Source of the DNA: Epichloe hybrida
Lineage: Eukaryota > Ascomycota > Sordariomycetes > Hypocreales > Clavicipitaceae
NCBI GenBank assembly: GCA_019022495.1
Contig: JAFEKR010000001.1
Location: 7,130,001 to 7,194,000, forward strand
Direction: 5' to 3'
DNA length: 64,000 nt
Part shown: in pieces, positions 21,629 to 32,861 of the stretch
Numbering within the stretch: the first letter of the stretch is position 1
How the letters are laid out: every line of letters starts with the position of its first letter
Notes under the pieces: generated by a model
What the model was told of the DNA's origin: nothing
What the model saw: the letters and a program-made list of their open reading frames with translations, nothing else
Databases searched by the model: none
Translations under genes and position numbers: made by a program

Positions 21629-23940
21629 ACCAACCAGCACCAACACACTGGCATTGGATGCATTGGATGTGCTGTGCCTCCCCCTGCCTCCCCCTGCCTC
21701 CCCCAGCTTCCCCCAGCTTCCCCTACGTCATGGGAATGACTGGCAATCAACACCGGGCCGCGCGATGCTCTGGGATTATTCAGGCCACACGCAGCTCTCG
21801 CAGTAGCCAGTTGAGCCAGTTGGCCTCGGTGATTTGCTGCTTCTTCTATTCGGCCTCGCCGCCCGTGGGGGGGCTGGCCTTGCTTGAATCCTTGACTGCC
21901 TACTCCGTACCACTCACTACCTGTGGCATCTGATCTGCATGGTGGAGAATTTTGCAAAAACGTTTCCATGGAAAATGCGTCTTTTTTTTTTTCCTGTCCT
22001 ATTCAATATCGCTCGGTCCAGCTGTTGCCAAACCTCCTTGCCGCCTTGCCTTCCCGGCTTGGTGGTATTTGTCGGTTCGCCTTTCCCCAATTGTGTCCAC
22101 ACCCGCTGTCGCCGACGCTCTGTTCAACAAGCGGTGTCGCGCGAGCCTTTTTTTTTTTCTACATTTTTATAATCCTTGTTGGTTGGCAAGTTGTGGTTTT
22201 CAGTACCCGGCTGCCACGGCATCGTTTGACCCCATGCCTTTCTTTGCTCGGAGTATTCTGCGATTTTTTTGATTTTTTTTCATGTCGCGCAAAAACAACT
22301 AGGAACCCATTTTCGGCCCAAGTTTTTTTTTTACTCCAGGTGCAGGGCCTGGGCCGGGACAACAAACCTCAATTGATCGGCATGAAACAACAGTAAGCCT
22401 GCCGATTGAGTGTGCACCGGCATGATATGACATCAGGAAGACATCAGCCGTCGAATCCTTGATGACAATGGCTTCTTTATTCATTTATCCATGTATCCCT
22501 TTGGCGGGGGCTGCCGATTTGAGCCATTTAAATCCGTGCGGAAGGAAAGAGCGAACTCCGGTACGGATCGGATTACATACAACATGTACGTCCGTATTGT
22601 ATGTAGGGTAAATGTCCCGTCCCAAAGTTTGTGTGCGCGCGTGCTCTCATCAGTTGAAACTCGGTCGCTCTTCTTCAATCGGGCCGTGTTGGCAGGGGAA
22701 AAAAAAAAAAGGTGCCCTGCTAATAGTCCGTATGTAAGTTTTGATTGAAATGCCATGTCCCCGAAGAAGACCCTGGAGAAGAAAGGAACTCATAATAATC
22801 CGTACTCGCTGCGCACGGCGGCTGACGGCGCTTGGATTTTGCACCAACACCGGTTTCACAGCCCGTTTCAACACCAGCCCGACCCAGTTAACTGAGCTTT
22901 CTTCGCCATCTGCTCTTCTGGTTTCATCTCCATCTTGTGTTTGGACGGGATTGAAACAAGCTGTGATGTCCGGGAGGAGACCGTGTGCAGCTAGTGGGAC
23001 GAACGTCAAACAAAGCAAAAAGCCGGAGCAGGAAATCCAAATTGCATGCCAAGCCGAGCCGGTTGCGGTCGTCGGCAAGCCAGTAGTCGCCGCCCATTGC
23101 CAATTGGAAGCGGGCTCGCCCTATTTTTTTCTCTCTCTGTCTTGTCCCCTTCCTTTCGACAAGTTCTTCCATCTTTCTCCGAACCGTGGAGATTTGAATC
23201 GATTGCCAGCTCCTCTCCAAATCAATCTTGTCCGTTCCGGTGCATCTCGATCCACGGAAATCCGGGCCGGGCTACATTGCGTGATGATATTCCGAGCCCA
23301 TGCACGACTTGCGTGTGATCTGGCGCATCGTGCGAATGTAACCCATATTTATATATATATAAAGTTCCTTGTGTTTGAATCCGATTCCCTACTTGGCTTG
23401 CATCACGCGATATCACGCGAATGACTGTGCCCAGCAGGGACAAGGCGAATGGAACAAAATCATATAAGACTCAAATTACGCAGTCGGTGATTCCGTCACG
23501 ATTCGCAATGTTTGTATCACAATATAATCGTCTTGGGTGTCACGCGCACGAGGGTTCACCAAGTCGACACTGACTCGATCATGCAATTTCACTGGTCTAG
23601 AGGTTCAAATATGATTTCTTATTTAAGAAATGGTAAGAGCTTGAGAATTATCGTCAGATTCTTCCTGACCTGACCCTGAAGCGCGGCAAACGAAAACATG
23701 AATGGCGGCGGATAAGCAAAAAGAGAATGGAGATTCCCATGCGCAACTAATTAAGAAAAACCTTGTTCGAATTACGAAACCCTGAGGAGCGGCTGTGAGT
23801 ACCCAGAAGCCAGACGCCCAACACTTGATTTTCCATGCAATCATGTACAACATATTCTCCTGGGTATCAATGTTTTCCTCCCTGAATGTCTTGTCTTGCC
23901 CCACCCAAAAAAAAAAAAAAAACCGCAATAAAGACGGAGA

Positions 23941-26642
23941 CTAGCGACCGCCAGTGGGATCAGGGAACGAGAATCCAGCAGGGAAGTTTGGCATTCCATT
24001 GGGCAAAGTTCCAATCCCGAAAGGGAAGCCCGACATGGGCTGGCCATTGCCGTGATCAACTTTGCGAGCAGGAGGACCATCTCGGCCGCGGCGAGGAGGC
24101 TCCCTGTCAAGTTCGTCTTCTCTGTTCCGCGTCGACTTGGGCCCGTTGCTGCCGCCTTTGTCAGTTTGCATACGACGGCTGATGGCCTTGGACGAAACAC
24201 CAGCGCCGATCTCAATATCTGGCTCCTCTACAGAGAGGCCGCTTTCGATTGGTCGTCCCCCGCTTCCGCCGTAAGGAGCAGTTAGGATCCATTTGCGATC
24301 AGCCTCGGTGAGCTTGTGAATGGGAATGATGCTGACGCCAGTGGCATAATCACTGCAGTCCCTGGGTCCGAAGCCAACTCCCCATCGAGTCTGGACACAC
24401 AAGCCTTGTCAGTAACCAAGGTGACGAGCGAAAATGCGATGCAGTTGTACTTTTGTAGCTTTACGTACTCTCAAGGGTAGATCAATGGTTCGGTTGTCTT
24501 CCATGTTCTCCTTGGCCTTGATGGCATCTTTCCTGGTCAGCATCTTGACAAAGGCATGTCGCTTGTCCTTGTTAACGATGCAAGTCTGCACAGTGCCGTA
24601 GCGGTTGAATATCCTGCGAAGCTCGGCTTCAGAACACCTGCGTATCATAAGGTTAGTACACATTGTCCTCGGAGAGTCAGGGGTGAGGCAATTGGGGGAG
24701 ATGCTCACGTCACACCGCCGACGAAAAGCGTACGGCTAAAGACTTTGATGCTGCCTGACGGCACACTGCTATCATACTCGACCCATCTGTCCACGTGAGG
24801 CAGGCCATCATCGGGAGTAGGACTTCGACCGCGACGGCCTGTAGGGCTACGCTGTCGATAGTCGTTACCTCCGCGACCATTGGGGGGTGAACTGCGACCG
24901 TGGCCACCTCTATCCCGTCCTCCACGGGGCGAGTCACGAGATCCCCAGCCACGATCGGGTGACCTTGATCTAGAACGACCATGGTATCTAGGGGACCTCA
25001 TGCCGTCTTGATAACCTCCATCACGTCCATCGCCGGGTACAGGCGCGGGAGGACCCCATGGCTGTTGGGCACCAGTGGAAAAGGTACCTTGGGCAGCGGG
25101 GACAGGAGGTTGGAAGGTTGATGGAGGCGCAGTGCTGGACGCAGGATTACTGCTGTTTGTCATACTTTGGATCAAAGCAGGAATCTTGTCAAACGGGACG
25201 CCTTGGTCAGCGAGAGCCTTGATCAACAGTATCTGCTGTTGCACGCCCGAATCTAATGCTGAACCGCCAGCAGGAGGAGCAGCAGGATTTGCCATATTGT
25301 ACGCATTATTCGTGCTGTGCAACATGGAAGAGTGAGCACCATGGGCTGGCATTTGAGGGATTGAAAATGGTAGAGATGGCATGTTTACGGCCTGTGAGGT
25401 CGGAGGGTACGATGGGTGTGTCGGTTGCTGAGCTTGCGGAATTGTTGACGAAGATACCGGCTGGGGCAAGCCGGAAGAGAGCATGCTATACGATGCCGCT
25501 GGGACAGGCAGACTGGCTTTACCGGTGTTAAAAGAGCCAGGCGCTGAAGTATTTTGCCTGGCGATGTTGGCGAGAGCTTCCAGAATGGAGGAACCATTAG
25601 CGGAGCCATTAGCGGGAGCAGCGGGAGCAGCGGGAGCAGCGCCAGCTTGATGTTGCAGAGCAGCCAGCGCTGATGCAGGAGGGCTTCCTGGGGGGGTTGT
25701 TGAAATTTCTAAGACAACAAATCTGTCAGAAACAGACTCACGCATGCCAAGTGGGAGTTTTGGTCGTTATACGTGGCAGGGCAGAAAAAAAAAAAACCTA
25801 CTCGACGATGGAGCCGCCAACTTCTCCTTGAATTGCTCAATCATCTGTGTGGGGAAGGTCTGACCTTTCTCCCAGATGTCTAGTAATTTCTTGATCTTTT
25901 CCTACAAGGAGAGAATAGTGTAAGCTACTGTTCCAGGACAGTTGGAATTAAAAGCAGGTTCGCAATTTCGCCCATTGTGACTGGCACTTCTGTTACGGAG
26001 TGAACTGCATCTGAGCTTGATGACAGAAATCCACTTTCATAGAAGTCACTTCATAGAAGGGATGAGTCTCATACGTATCCTTGCGGATCTTCTTCGACCA
26101 GTCATCTGCAGCAGAAAATCACGACAAAGTGTGGGATAAATGTTGTTGTTCTCTTTATGAAGATGTCGTTTCAAAAGTATGCGTACCTTGTGTTCTTCCG
26201 GGGCGGTTTGGAGAATATCATTCATTAGCACAGGCATAAGTTCCGTCAGTCGATGTACTCCGGCGGCATAGGTGCCATCTGGGGCAGAGCTGTTTACTGT
26301 CTGCCCTTGAGCTTTTGCTTGCTCGAGCCATTTCCGGGTTACAGAATCTACTACGTAGAGAACCCCTAACTTGTGCGTCCCCGGTGCTTTCTTGAAGTGT
26401 GTGTAGATTTTTTGGATGAGTACGGATTCAGACTGCGGATCAATCATCAGTAGGCCATCAAGGGGATGCATTTTGACACGAAGCCAGATCGACTTGAGCA
26501 GAAGTCATTGAGAGAGAATTACCTGGATGTTGGATACGCAAAGAGAGGTGAGACTAGTGATACGAGAACCAGAAACACCGGGAGGCTTCAAATTCAACAT
26601 GGCCCGGAGGCCAGTTTCCAAATCTGTTACGGCAACAGCCAT
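23941..26642 (-). CDS. CID-RRM RNA-binding termination factor (Nrd1/Seb1-like)
   Basis: Six exons (26523-26642, 26187-26432, 25802-25901, 24709-25708, 24469-24637, 23941-24390) give 694 residues. The N-terminal 150 residues form a CTD-interacting domain: GSRITSLTSLCVSNIQSESV, the helix LGVLYVVDSVTRKWLE and EEHK-EKIKKLLDIWEKGQTF, which reads the phosphorylated RNA polymerase II tail. A long Pro/Ala/Ser-rich linker and an RS/RGG-like stretch follow, then an RRM with RTLFVGGVTCSEAELRRIF and RHAFVKML, and the conserved extension TRWGVGFGPRDC seen in fission-yeast Seb1 and budding-yeast Nrd1. These proteins couple transcription termination and RNA processing in the nucleus. The second intron (25902-26186, 285 bp) is longer than the rest and contains a good internal splice acceptor near 26104, so a cassette exon is possible. 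The assignment to the Nrd1/Seb1 family is firm on domain order. Confidence 0.9.
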
Positions 26643-27524
26643 GGTTAAGGGCGGATGTGACACAATGTCGTTTTGTCCTTGTCGAAAACTTCAGCACACT
26701 AGGCCAGTAATGCGGTCAATGGCCGCTATTGGAATGTGAGTTTTCTGAGTTTTATCTTCTTGATCTATCCCTCCTTGATGGCCCAAAATCAAGTCCACAC
26801 GAAGCACGAGTCCCCAAGTCTCGGTATACGATACCTGGTTGCCTCCTTCTGGACAGGCACCAACCAGCACCAATCAGTGATGAGTTTACGAGGCTCAAGA
26901 AAGTACGGTCTAGCGATAAGCGTCGGGTTGTACGTATGGATCAGATGTTTGTCTAAAGAGAGATGAGAGAATACGCGATGACGTCCAAATGTCAATAAAA
27001 TGGCGCGTCACGGAAGTCAAAATCGTCTTCTACTGTGATGACAAAAAGTGGCGACGTGGTCACAGACAGCTGGTCAGTACGGCAGGAATAGCTCTGTTGC
27101 TTGAAGAATAATCAAGCCGGTAGAGGGAATCTGGATGGACTTTCAAAGGAATGCGGTGGTATTTGAGGTGGATGAAGAAAGGAAGAAACTTTTCGCCGTA
27201 CATTCTTGGTCACGGGGCAGAGGGGATTCTAATATTTAAGGGTGGCGGGCCGAAAGATGTCAGGCGCAGAAAAACGTGACTTGACGGAAAAATTTGTGTA
27301 CCAATTTTGATTGGCTGGTCGGGTGGGGCTCCAGTGCTTTGGTCCAAGAAGTTCGCCGCGAAAATGAGCTCAATGGCTCATTTCTCATTCGTCCACCGTG
27401 TGTCGGGTACTCCATATTTGTACTCCATATGTACGGATTACGCGGAACCGATATCTAATAATACAGAGTACGGAGTAGAAAACCCTCAAAAAAAAGGTAA
27501 CTGATGTTGAGCGTACACTGAACC
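26643..27524. other. Intergenic region upstream of the CID-RRM gene
   Basis: About 880 bp between two minus-strand genes. It should hold the promoter of the CID-RRM gene on the left and the 3' region of the DUF4203 gene on the right. One exact TACGGAGTA at 27469-27477, with related TACTCCATA copies at about 27408-27430, is the only recurrent element I recognise. Confidence 0.5.
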
Positions 27525-29994
27525 TCAGCAAATGGTTTTTGTCGCTTTCGCTGTGGGCACGTGCAGTTCGTCAGGTTTAGGACACTCTGCATGACTCAAA
27601 TGTTTCGCCCATTCATTGGTTCGATACGACATGGCGACTCTCGAAAGCGATCTCGGTAAGCGATCCTTGGTCAGACTTGCTGGAATTGACGAAACGCTTG
27701 CCATTGACTTTGCCCTTTCGGAGGCTTCAGGAAGATTGAGGTCAGCAGACGGTTCGCGACTCGTCTCTGCACCCATCTCTCCTTCTCTTTGTGATTCTCC
27801 TACGTGCCCTCCGGCCTTGTCAAACGGTTGGTCAACGACATGAGCAGGTCCGGGAGCAGTTGTAGTTGATGCTGGCCGAGATCTTGTTTTGTCCTGCGCA
27901 AGAGTATTATCGCCATTGCGCAATTCATCGCCCTGCTTACCAAGCTGAGCATGAATCTCCATACTTCGTCCGGCAAGCTCGGTCTCTCCAGGATCCTTCT
28001 GATCAAGATCCTGTACGATAGAGCGTGCATCCGCTCCACTCATACTCTCATTGTCAGCAGTGGCCGCAAGGGACCTCTCATCATCTTCGGGTTGGTGGAT
28101 TCTACCCAGAACCAACTCTTCGGTACTCTCGCCTGCGTCAGAAGTGCTGTCGCCGCCTGCGCCACCGCCACCTGTGCGTTCGGATCTCTGGGAGAAGTTG
28201 CGAAGCAGCGTGGCAGACCCTTGAGATAGTCTATTCGCAAGAGACCGATGTTTACGAGGGGCTACTGAAGCGGCGGCTGAGGCCTCAGCATCGTCTGCAA
28301 AAGTGGCAATGGAAGACCGATCATCGTCAGATTTGGCCTCGCTCCCTTCAGGGACCGTGAATGGCAGAGGGATGACCTCGGGGGCTCCTGTTACAGTCTG
28401 AGCTTGGGACTCCCGTTTACTGGCCGTGGTACCTTTGGAGTTTCGTTGGCTGCCGGCTAGTTCTTTTGCCTCCCGCCTTGTTTCCGTTTTCTCGTCCAGG
28501 CTTTCACCCTCAACATCGGTTGCATATTCGGGAATGTCGTCAGCAGCAACACGAACGGTGACCTTGCCCTCCTCGGCATCTTCTGTTGCCATCAAAGCAT
28601 CCGGTCCGTGTCTCGAGTTCTCCGACTCAGACAAGTCAGCCATTTCGATGACCTCGGCGGATGACAGCCCCTTCGATCCGATGTAGCCTTGTCGAAGTCT
28701 TTTCTCGCTTCCGGTCTCCCCAAAGTCAGTGACGCGTGACTCTGTGATACTGTCGGCAGCACCATCACCATATACTCGCTCCCACTGCCGGCGCTCTCGA
28801 GCATTCGACTCTTCGATTTGACGACCGACATTCTCTTCCTCTTGTTCCAAGTTCCGCTGGTCATCTGCGCGTTCTGCTGCTCTTTTCTCTCTCTTCTCAC
28901 GCACAATCCTCCACAGTTTGATCTGCGAGATGATTCCCGCCAAGAAAATGAATATCACGGCTGCGGTTTCAACTCGAATACCTTTCGTGACTGGATAAGT
29001 GTCTGCTCCAAGTGGGAAGAGGTTGTCGTTAACCGCCCAAATGTAAGCCCAAAATTCTTTCAGGCCGGCGCGGCTAAAGCAATCAATGCCAAGTACCGCG
29101 ACAGTCGAACCGCCAAAGGCGATTAGTACAATCAGGGCCCAGTCGCGCGTATATCTGCTGAAATACAGGGCAAAACCAACGAGAGTAAAGCTAGCAATGA
29201 ATATTGCCTTAGACGGCACTGCGTGAAGAAGTCCACCAGGAACCAAGCACAAGAGCCACATGCTTATGCAGAATCCACCCAGGGCGCAGCCAAACCCCTC
29301 GGTCAGTTCCTTGAAAACATGGCGGCAGCACCAACGGCGCAACCTGACATGATCACAGCCACAACGTATCCGCCCTGCAGTGCATTGCTGACCGGAACAC
29401 TCATGACATAGACTATCAGCACTGTAACGCCGAGTGCCGTCATATATGCGGTAGAAAAGAAGGTGTGAATCCAGCGGTTCTTGATCCCAACCAGCGCGTA
29501 TACTACACCAGTCGCAAGCATAACAACACCAGCTACTCCCCATCCCGGAGTCAACTGGGGAGGCAAGGGCAATTGGCCGGCCGGAATTGTCGCTAATCAC
29601 CCCGAATTAGCATCGCGCCATGCTGACACTGAGTTTTCCACGTTGTGCTAGTCCACCTACCATTATAGAAAGTCGAATTGTCCAAAAGGCCACTGGAGGT
29701 TACTGTGGGCAGTGCGGAACTTGTTGTGTTAGGTATCGACGAAGGTGCAGCCGTGACAGAGCCAGACACATCTGGTCTATCTGGCTTGGCACTTGATCCC
29801 TGAGGCTCCTTCAAATTTTGATCTCTCCCAGCAGGGTCTGTGATTTCTGGCTGAACCGATGACGAGATTGGTGTCGTGACAGGCACTGCGTTGTCCTGCC
29901 TCTTAACAATGGCGAAACTCTGCGAATGTACGACTTCAAAAATCAAGACCAGACAAATTAGCGCCCACAGGCGACTCGCTTTCGGGCTCATCAT
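27525..29994 (-). pseudogene. DUF4203 (TMEM198-like) membrane protein gene with an apparent frameshift
   Basis: Exon 1 (29661-29994) encodes a signal peptide (about residues 1-25, ALICLVLIFEVVHS) and a Ser/Thr/Pro-rich extracellular stretch. A 68-bp intron with GCTAAT branch joins it in phase 1 to exon 2 (27525-29592), starting ATIPAGQLPLPPQLTPGWGV. Hydrophobic helices of the DUF4203 type follow (VVMLATGVVYALVGIKNRW, ALGVTVLIVYVM, VVAVIMSGCAVGAAAM). At 29314-29317 (AAAA on the plus strand) the frame breaks: one frame ends FSRN-stop while the neighbouring frame continues as FKELTEGFGCALGGFCISMW, as expected for the family, through more helices and a long charged cytoplasmic tail to the stop at 27525. 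One extra base in the four-base homopolymer would restore family-like sequence. It is therefore either a sequencing/assembly error or a recent pseudogene; a 56-bp intron (GTTGTG...CAAG) is possible but would remove a helix. The tail remains open over about 560 codons, arguing for error or very recent loss. Confidence 0.7.
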
Positions 29995-31033
29995 TATTCT
30001 GCGATTGTCGAGGTCGTCGTCGATTGAAAGCTTGTGTACGAGTTGCAAGATAGCTTTCACCAACGGCTTACACGAGCCTGTGAAGCATTATCGAGAGTTC
30101 GAGAGTCCGCGGTTCGGTCAGGAAGTAGTAGAAGGGTAATTCTGGAGGGAGACGAAGGGAGGAAATAGACTAGAAGGACATGCAAGAAGCAGACAGAAGC
30201 AATGACGGGTAATTAAACCTTAGTGGTCTCGCAACTTTGTTATGTGTGGTGTCGCGTGGTGTGAGACAAGAGGCTCTACCAGAAAGTCGTGGTGGGGAAA
30301 AAAAGAAAGAGTTGTTACAGCAAGACGTCGAGAATCAAAAAGAGGCGAGCGCCTAGGCACTGCACGGTAAATGAAGGCCTTGGTTCGATCAAAGGGGAAA
30401 GTAGCGGATGTTGCACTCATCGATAATAGAGCGAACGGGCAAAAAGGAACGGATGCATGAAGCAGTGGGTGGGAGGGTGGCATGCAGAAGAATTTGGAGG
30501 GAGGATTGGAAAGTGTTGAACGGGAAACACGGGAAACGCGCAACTTCTGTTCGGAGTCACTCCAGCTAAATCCTCCTCCCTACGAAGACATGAGCTTTAC
30601 CGCAGTGTGGTCCGTATCGAAACGCTAAAACGAACGCATCGGCTTCGTATACTTATTATTGGTGTCATTCAAGCGTGGGGACGGGCCAGAAGGTACAAAA
30701 CATGCCGGCCAAGGCCGAGAGAGTGGATGAAGTGGGCGAGACGGCAACCAAGAGATTGTAGGGCCAATTTCCCCGACTGGGGGTTCAAGGCGGAGTCCAC
30801 CGTGTGGAATGCCTGCCATTGTGGATGGCGGGCACGAGCATAATACATGTACGCAGCGAAATACATCGTTCGGGCACATACTCATCGATGTAATGCCGGT
30901 AGGAATTTTTTTTTTTTTTTTTTAATTTTTTTTAATTTTCTTTCGCGAAGATGGCAAAGGTCATCATCATGGCGTCCCACGTCGCACGAAAACGGGCAAT
31001 CTAGGATCCGGTAGGTAGCATACGGAGTAGAAT

Positions 31034-31078
31034 GAGAGCTTTGAGAGCTTTGAGAGCTTCGAGAGCTTCGAGAGCTTC
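31034..31078. repeat. Five 9-bp tandem repeats, GAGAGCTT(T/C)
   Basis: Two copies end in T and three in C. On the reverse strand they generate a Leu/Ser-rich open frame that is an artefact. Confidence 0.9.
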
Positions 31079-32826
31079 GACAACCACAACTGTTCAATCA
31101 GTATATATCGAGAATCGGTACTGTCCACGCGCGCGAGGGCACCGCAGCATTGCGCTCCCAACAAGCTCACCCAGATCGACGGAGGTTCCGGAGGACGGCG
31201 TACAGAGTGCTCAGTACCAAGATGAATGATCTTGAAGCCGGGCAAATAGTCTCACAAGGCCAGGACGACCATTACCAGCAAGCCACTCACCCACGCCACG
31301 CCACGCCACGCTCGTTCACGAGAGGCTGATGGCAGCGACGGAGGTCGATGTCTACATAACTAACCCCTGAATGATTTTACAACGATAATAAGTCCCACGC
31401 GGGACAGCCACTATCAGCTCTTATGTATGTACATAGTGTTTATAGTAAGTGAGTAAAGTACACGTATGTACTTCTCACCCCACTTAATGCCACACTAAGC
31501 CACGGAAAGATCTTTATGTAATTCGCCTGCTGCCCCTAGTTATGTACCTCCTGTAAAAATGAACAGGGATTAGACTATAATTCAGGTACAAGCGCACGCA
31601 CCAACGAGTGGCCTCACCCCATTCCGAGTCGGAAGGTACAGAACAGCTCCTATTAGCTAAAAGTGGCATGTACGGAGTACGGACGGAGTATCTGTGCCTG
31701 CCCACAATTAGCTTTGTGCGACTCAACCACTTATCGCGCTTGGTCTGCCTGTCTGCCTGCCTGTCTGCCTGCCCTGTCTGTCTGCTACTCAGCGATGACG
31801 AGAGAAGACTCGCACAATATCACCATCAACAAATCGCTTTTGGCAAATTGATCATCACACCGCGCGCAATGCCAGTACTTGTACGAAATACACCTGCTGC
31901 CACAAGATATCTCATTGCTCCTTGGCCTGTCTCAGTTGAAACTGTCCACGCGACGCAGAATCAAGTTGCTGACGGGGGGGGTTTATCACCAGGGAGACTG
32001 TTCATGCAGCATACATCTATCTCCCTTGACATTGAGAGATCACTCTTCTCCCATTTGAGAGGCCGTGATACATGAGTGAAATGACGTTGAGCAAGCCGAC
32101 GCCAATGAGAGAGGGAAAACATTTCAACAAGGGAACAAGGGCTAACTACATAGGTCCTAGCGGCTGGCTCCATCAAGCATTTCATCTCAACCAGGGTTAT
32201 CATTACGTAGAGGTTGCCACACTGTTTTTGTCGTTGCCCCTGTTTATTCTAGATTCTCATCCGAGGCAAGAAGGGAAAGCGACAGGCCATCTTTGGTCCT
32301 GGTCCGGCAATCCTGGCAGGTCGGTTTGTGATCAGGCCCGCGACACGATAGCAGCGAATTCTCTTACATTGTACAAGTATTCGGGGCCTTTGACATGGCC
32401 GCCAGAATCTTCCGTCAGGTTCCTTCCGTCAGGTTCCACACGGAACAGGTTCGAGGATCCGTGGAAATGCTAGCGCTGTACTCCATACTGGGATTTACTT
32501 CGCACTGACTGTCAGAACTGTCAGAACATGACAGGCTGTAACAACATCAAGCTTTTCTCGATGAGCAGTGACGCGCCTATGCTGAGGACAAATTGAATCA
32601 TACCAGCCTCGAGGTGAAGGGGCGATTTGTCCTGATGGTTGTCGATGGTGTCAAGTCAAAGTCATAGTCATCGCACGGGGCATCATCATAACCGTCCAAC
32701 TTCGGCAACTTCGGCACATTGCATCAGAAGCGAGAAGGCAGAGGTTGCTTGAGCCGTGGAGACAACAGGATACGGAAGCTGAGCACGGGTTTTTCTTGGC
32801 CAGGTTGCCATTTCCATTTCAGCATG

Positions 32827-32861
<35 letters not shown>
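32827..32861. repeat. (CAT)n microsatellite
   Basis: Nearly twelve perfect trinucleotides. Translated it gives poly-His on one strand and poly-Met on the other, with no gene context. Confidence 0.95.

Larger units (their letters stand above)
17130..23940. other. 6.8-kb gene-free region upstream of pma1
   Basis: No coding gene can be supported: open frames are short or low-complexity and have no family resemblance. The region lies upstream of pma1 (minus) and downstream of the CID-RRM gene (also minus). It contains many homopolymer runs (for example A at about 18551-18574 and 21150-21168, G at 19732-19741), microsatellites, a 45-bp tandem duplication at 18649-18738 and eight exact copies of TACTCCGTA or its complement at 17598, 17622, 17860, 18919, 18960, 19288, 19858 and 21901, with many near-matches. 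It may be a large promoter, hold unannotated non-coding RNA, or be a simple-repeat-rich spacer. Confidence 0.6.

Noticed and set aside
22741..23424. 227-codon plus-strand open frame in the gene-free region
   Set aside because: Composition is Arg/Ser/Pro-rich and irregular, no family resemblance, ends in microsatellite-like ATATAT; likely chance.
32440..32470. GGTTCGAGG resembling a tRNA B box
   Set aside because: No A box or acceptor stem can be drawn upstream, and the T-stem does not pair properly.
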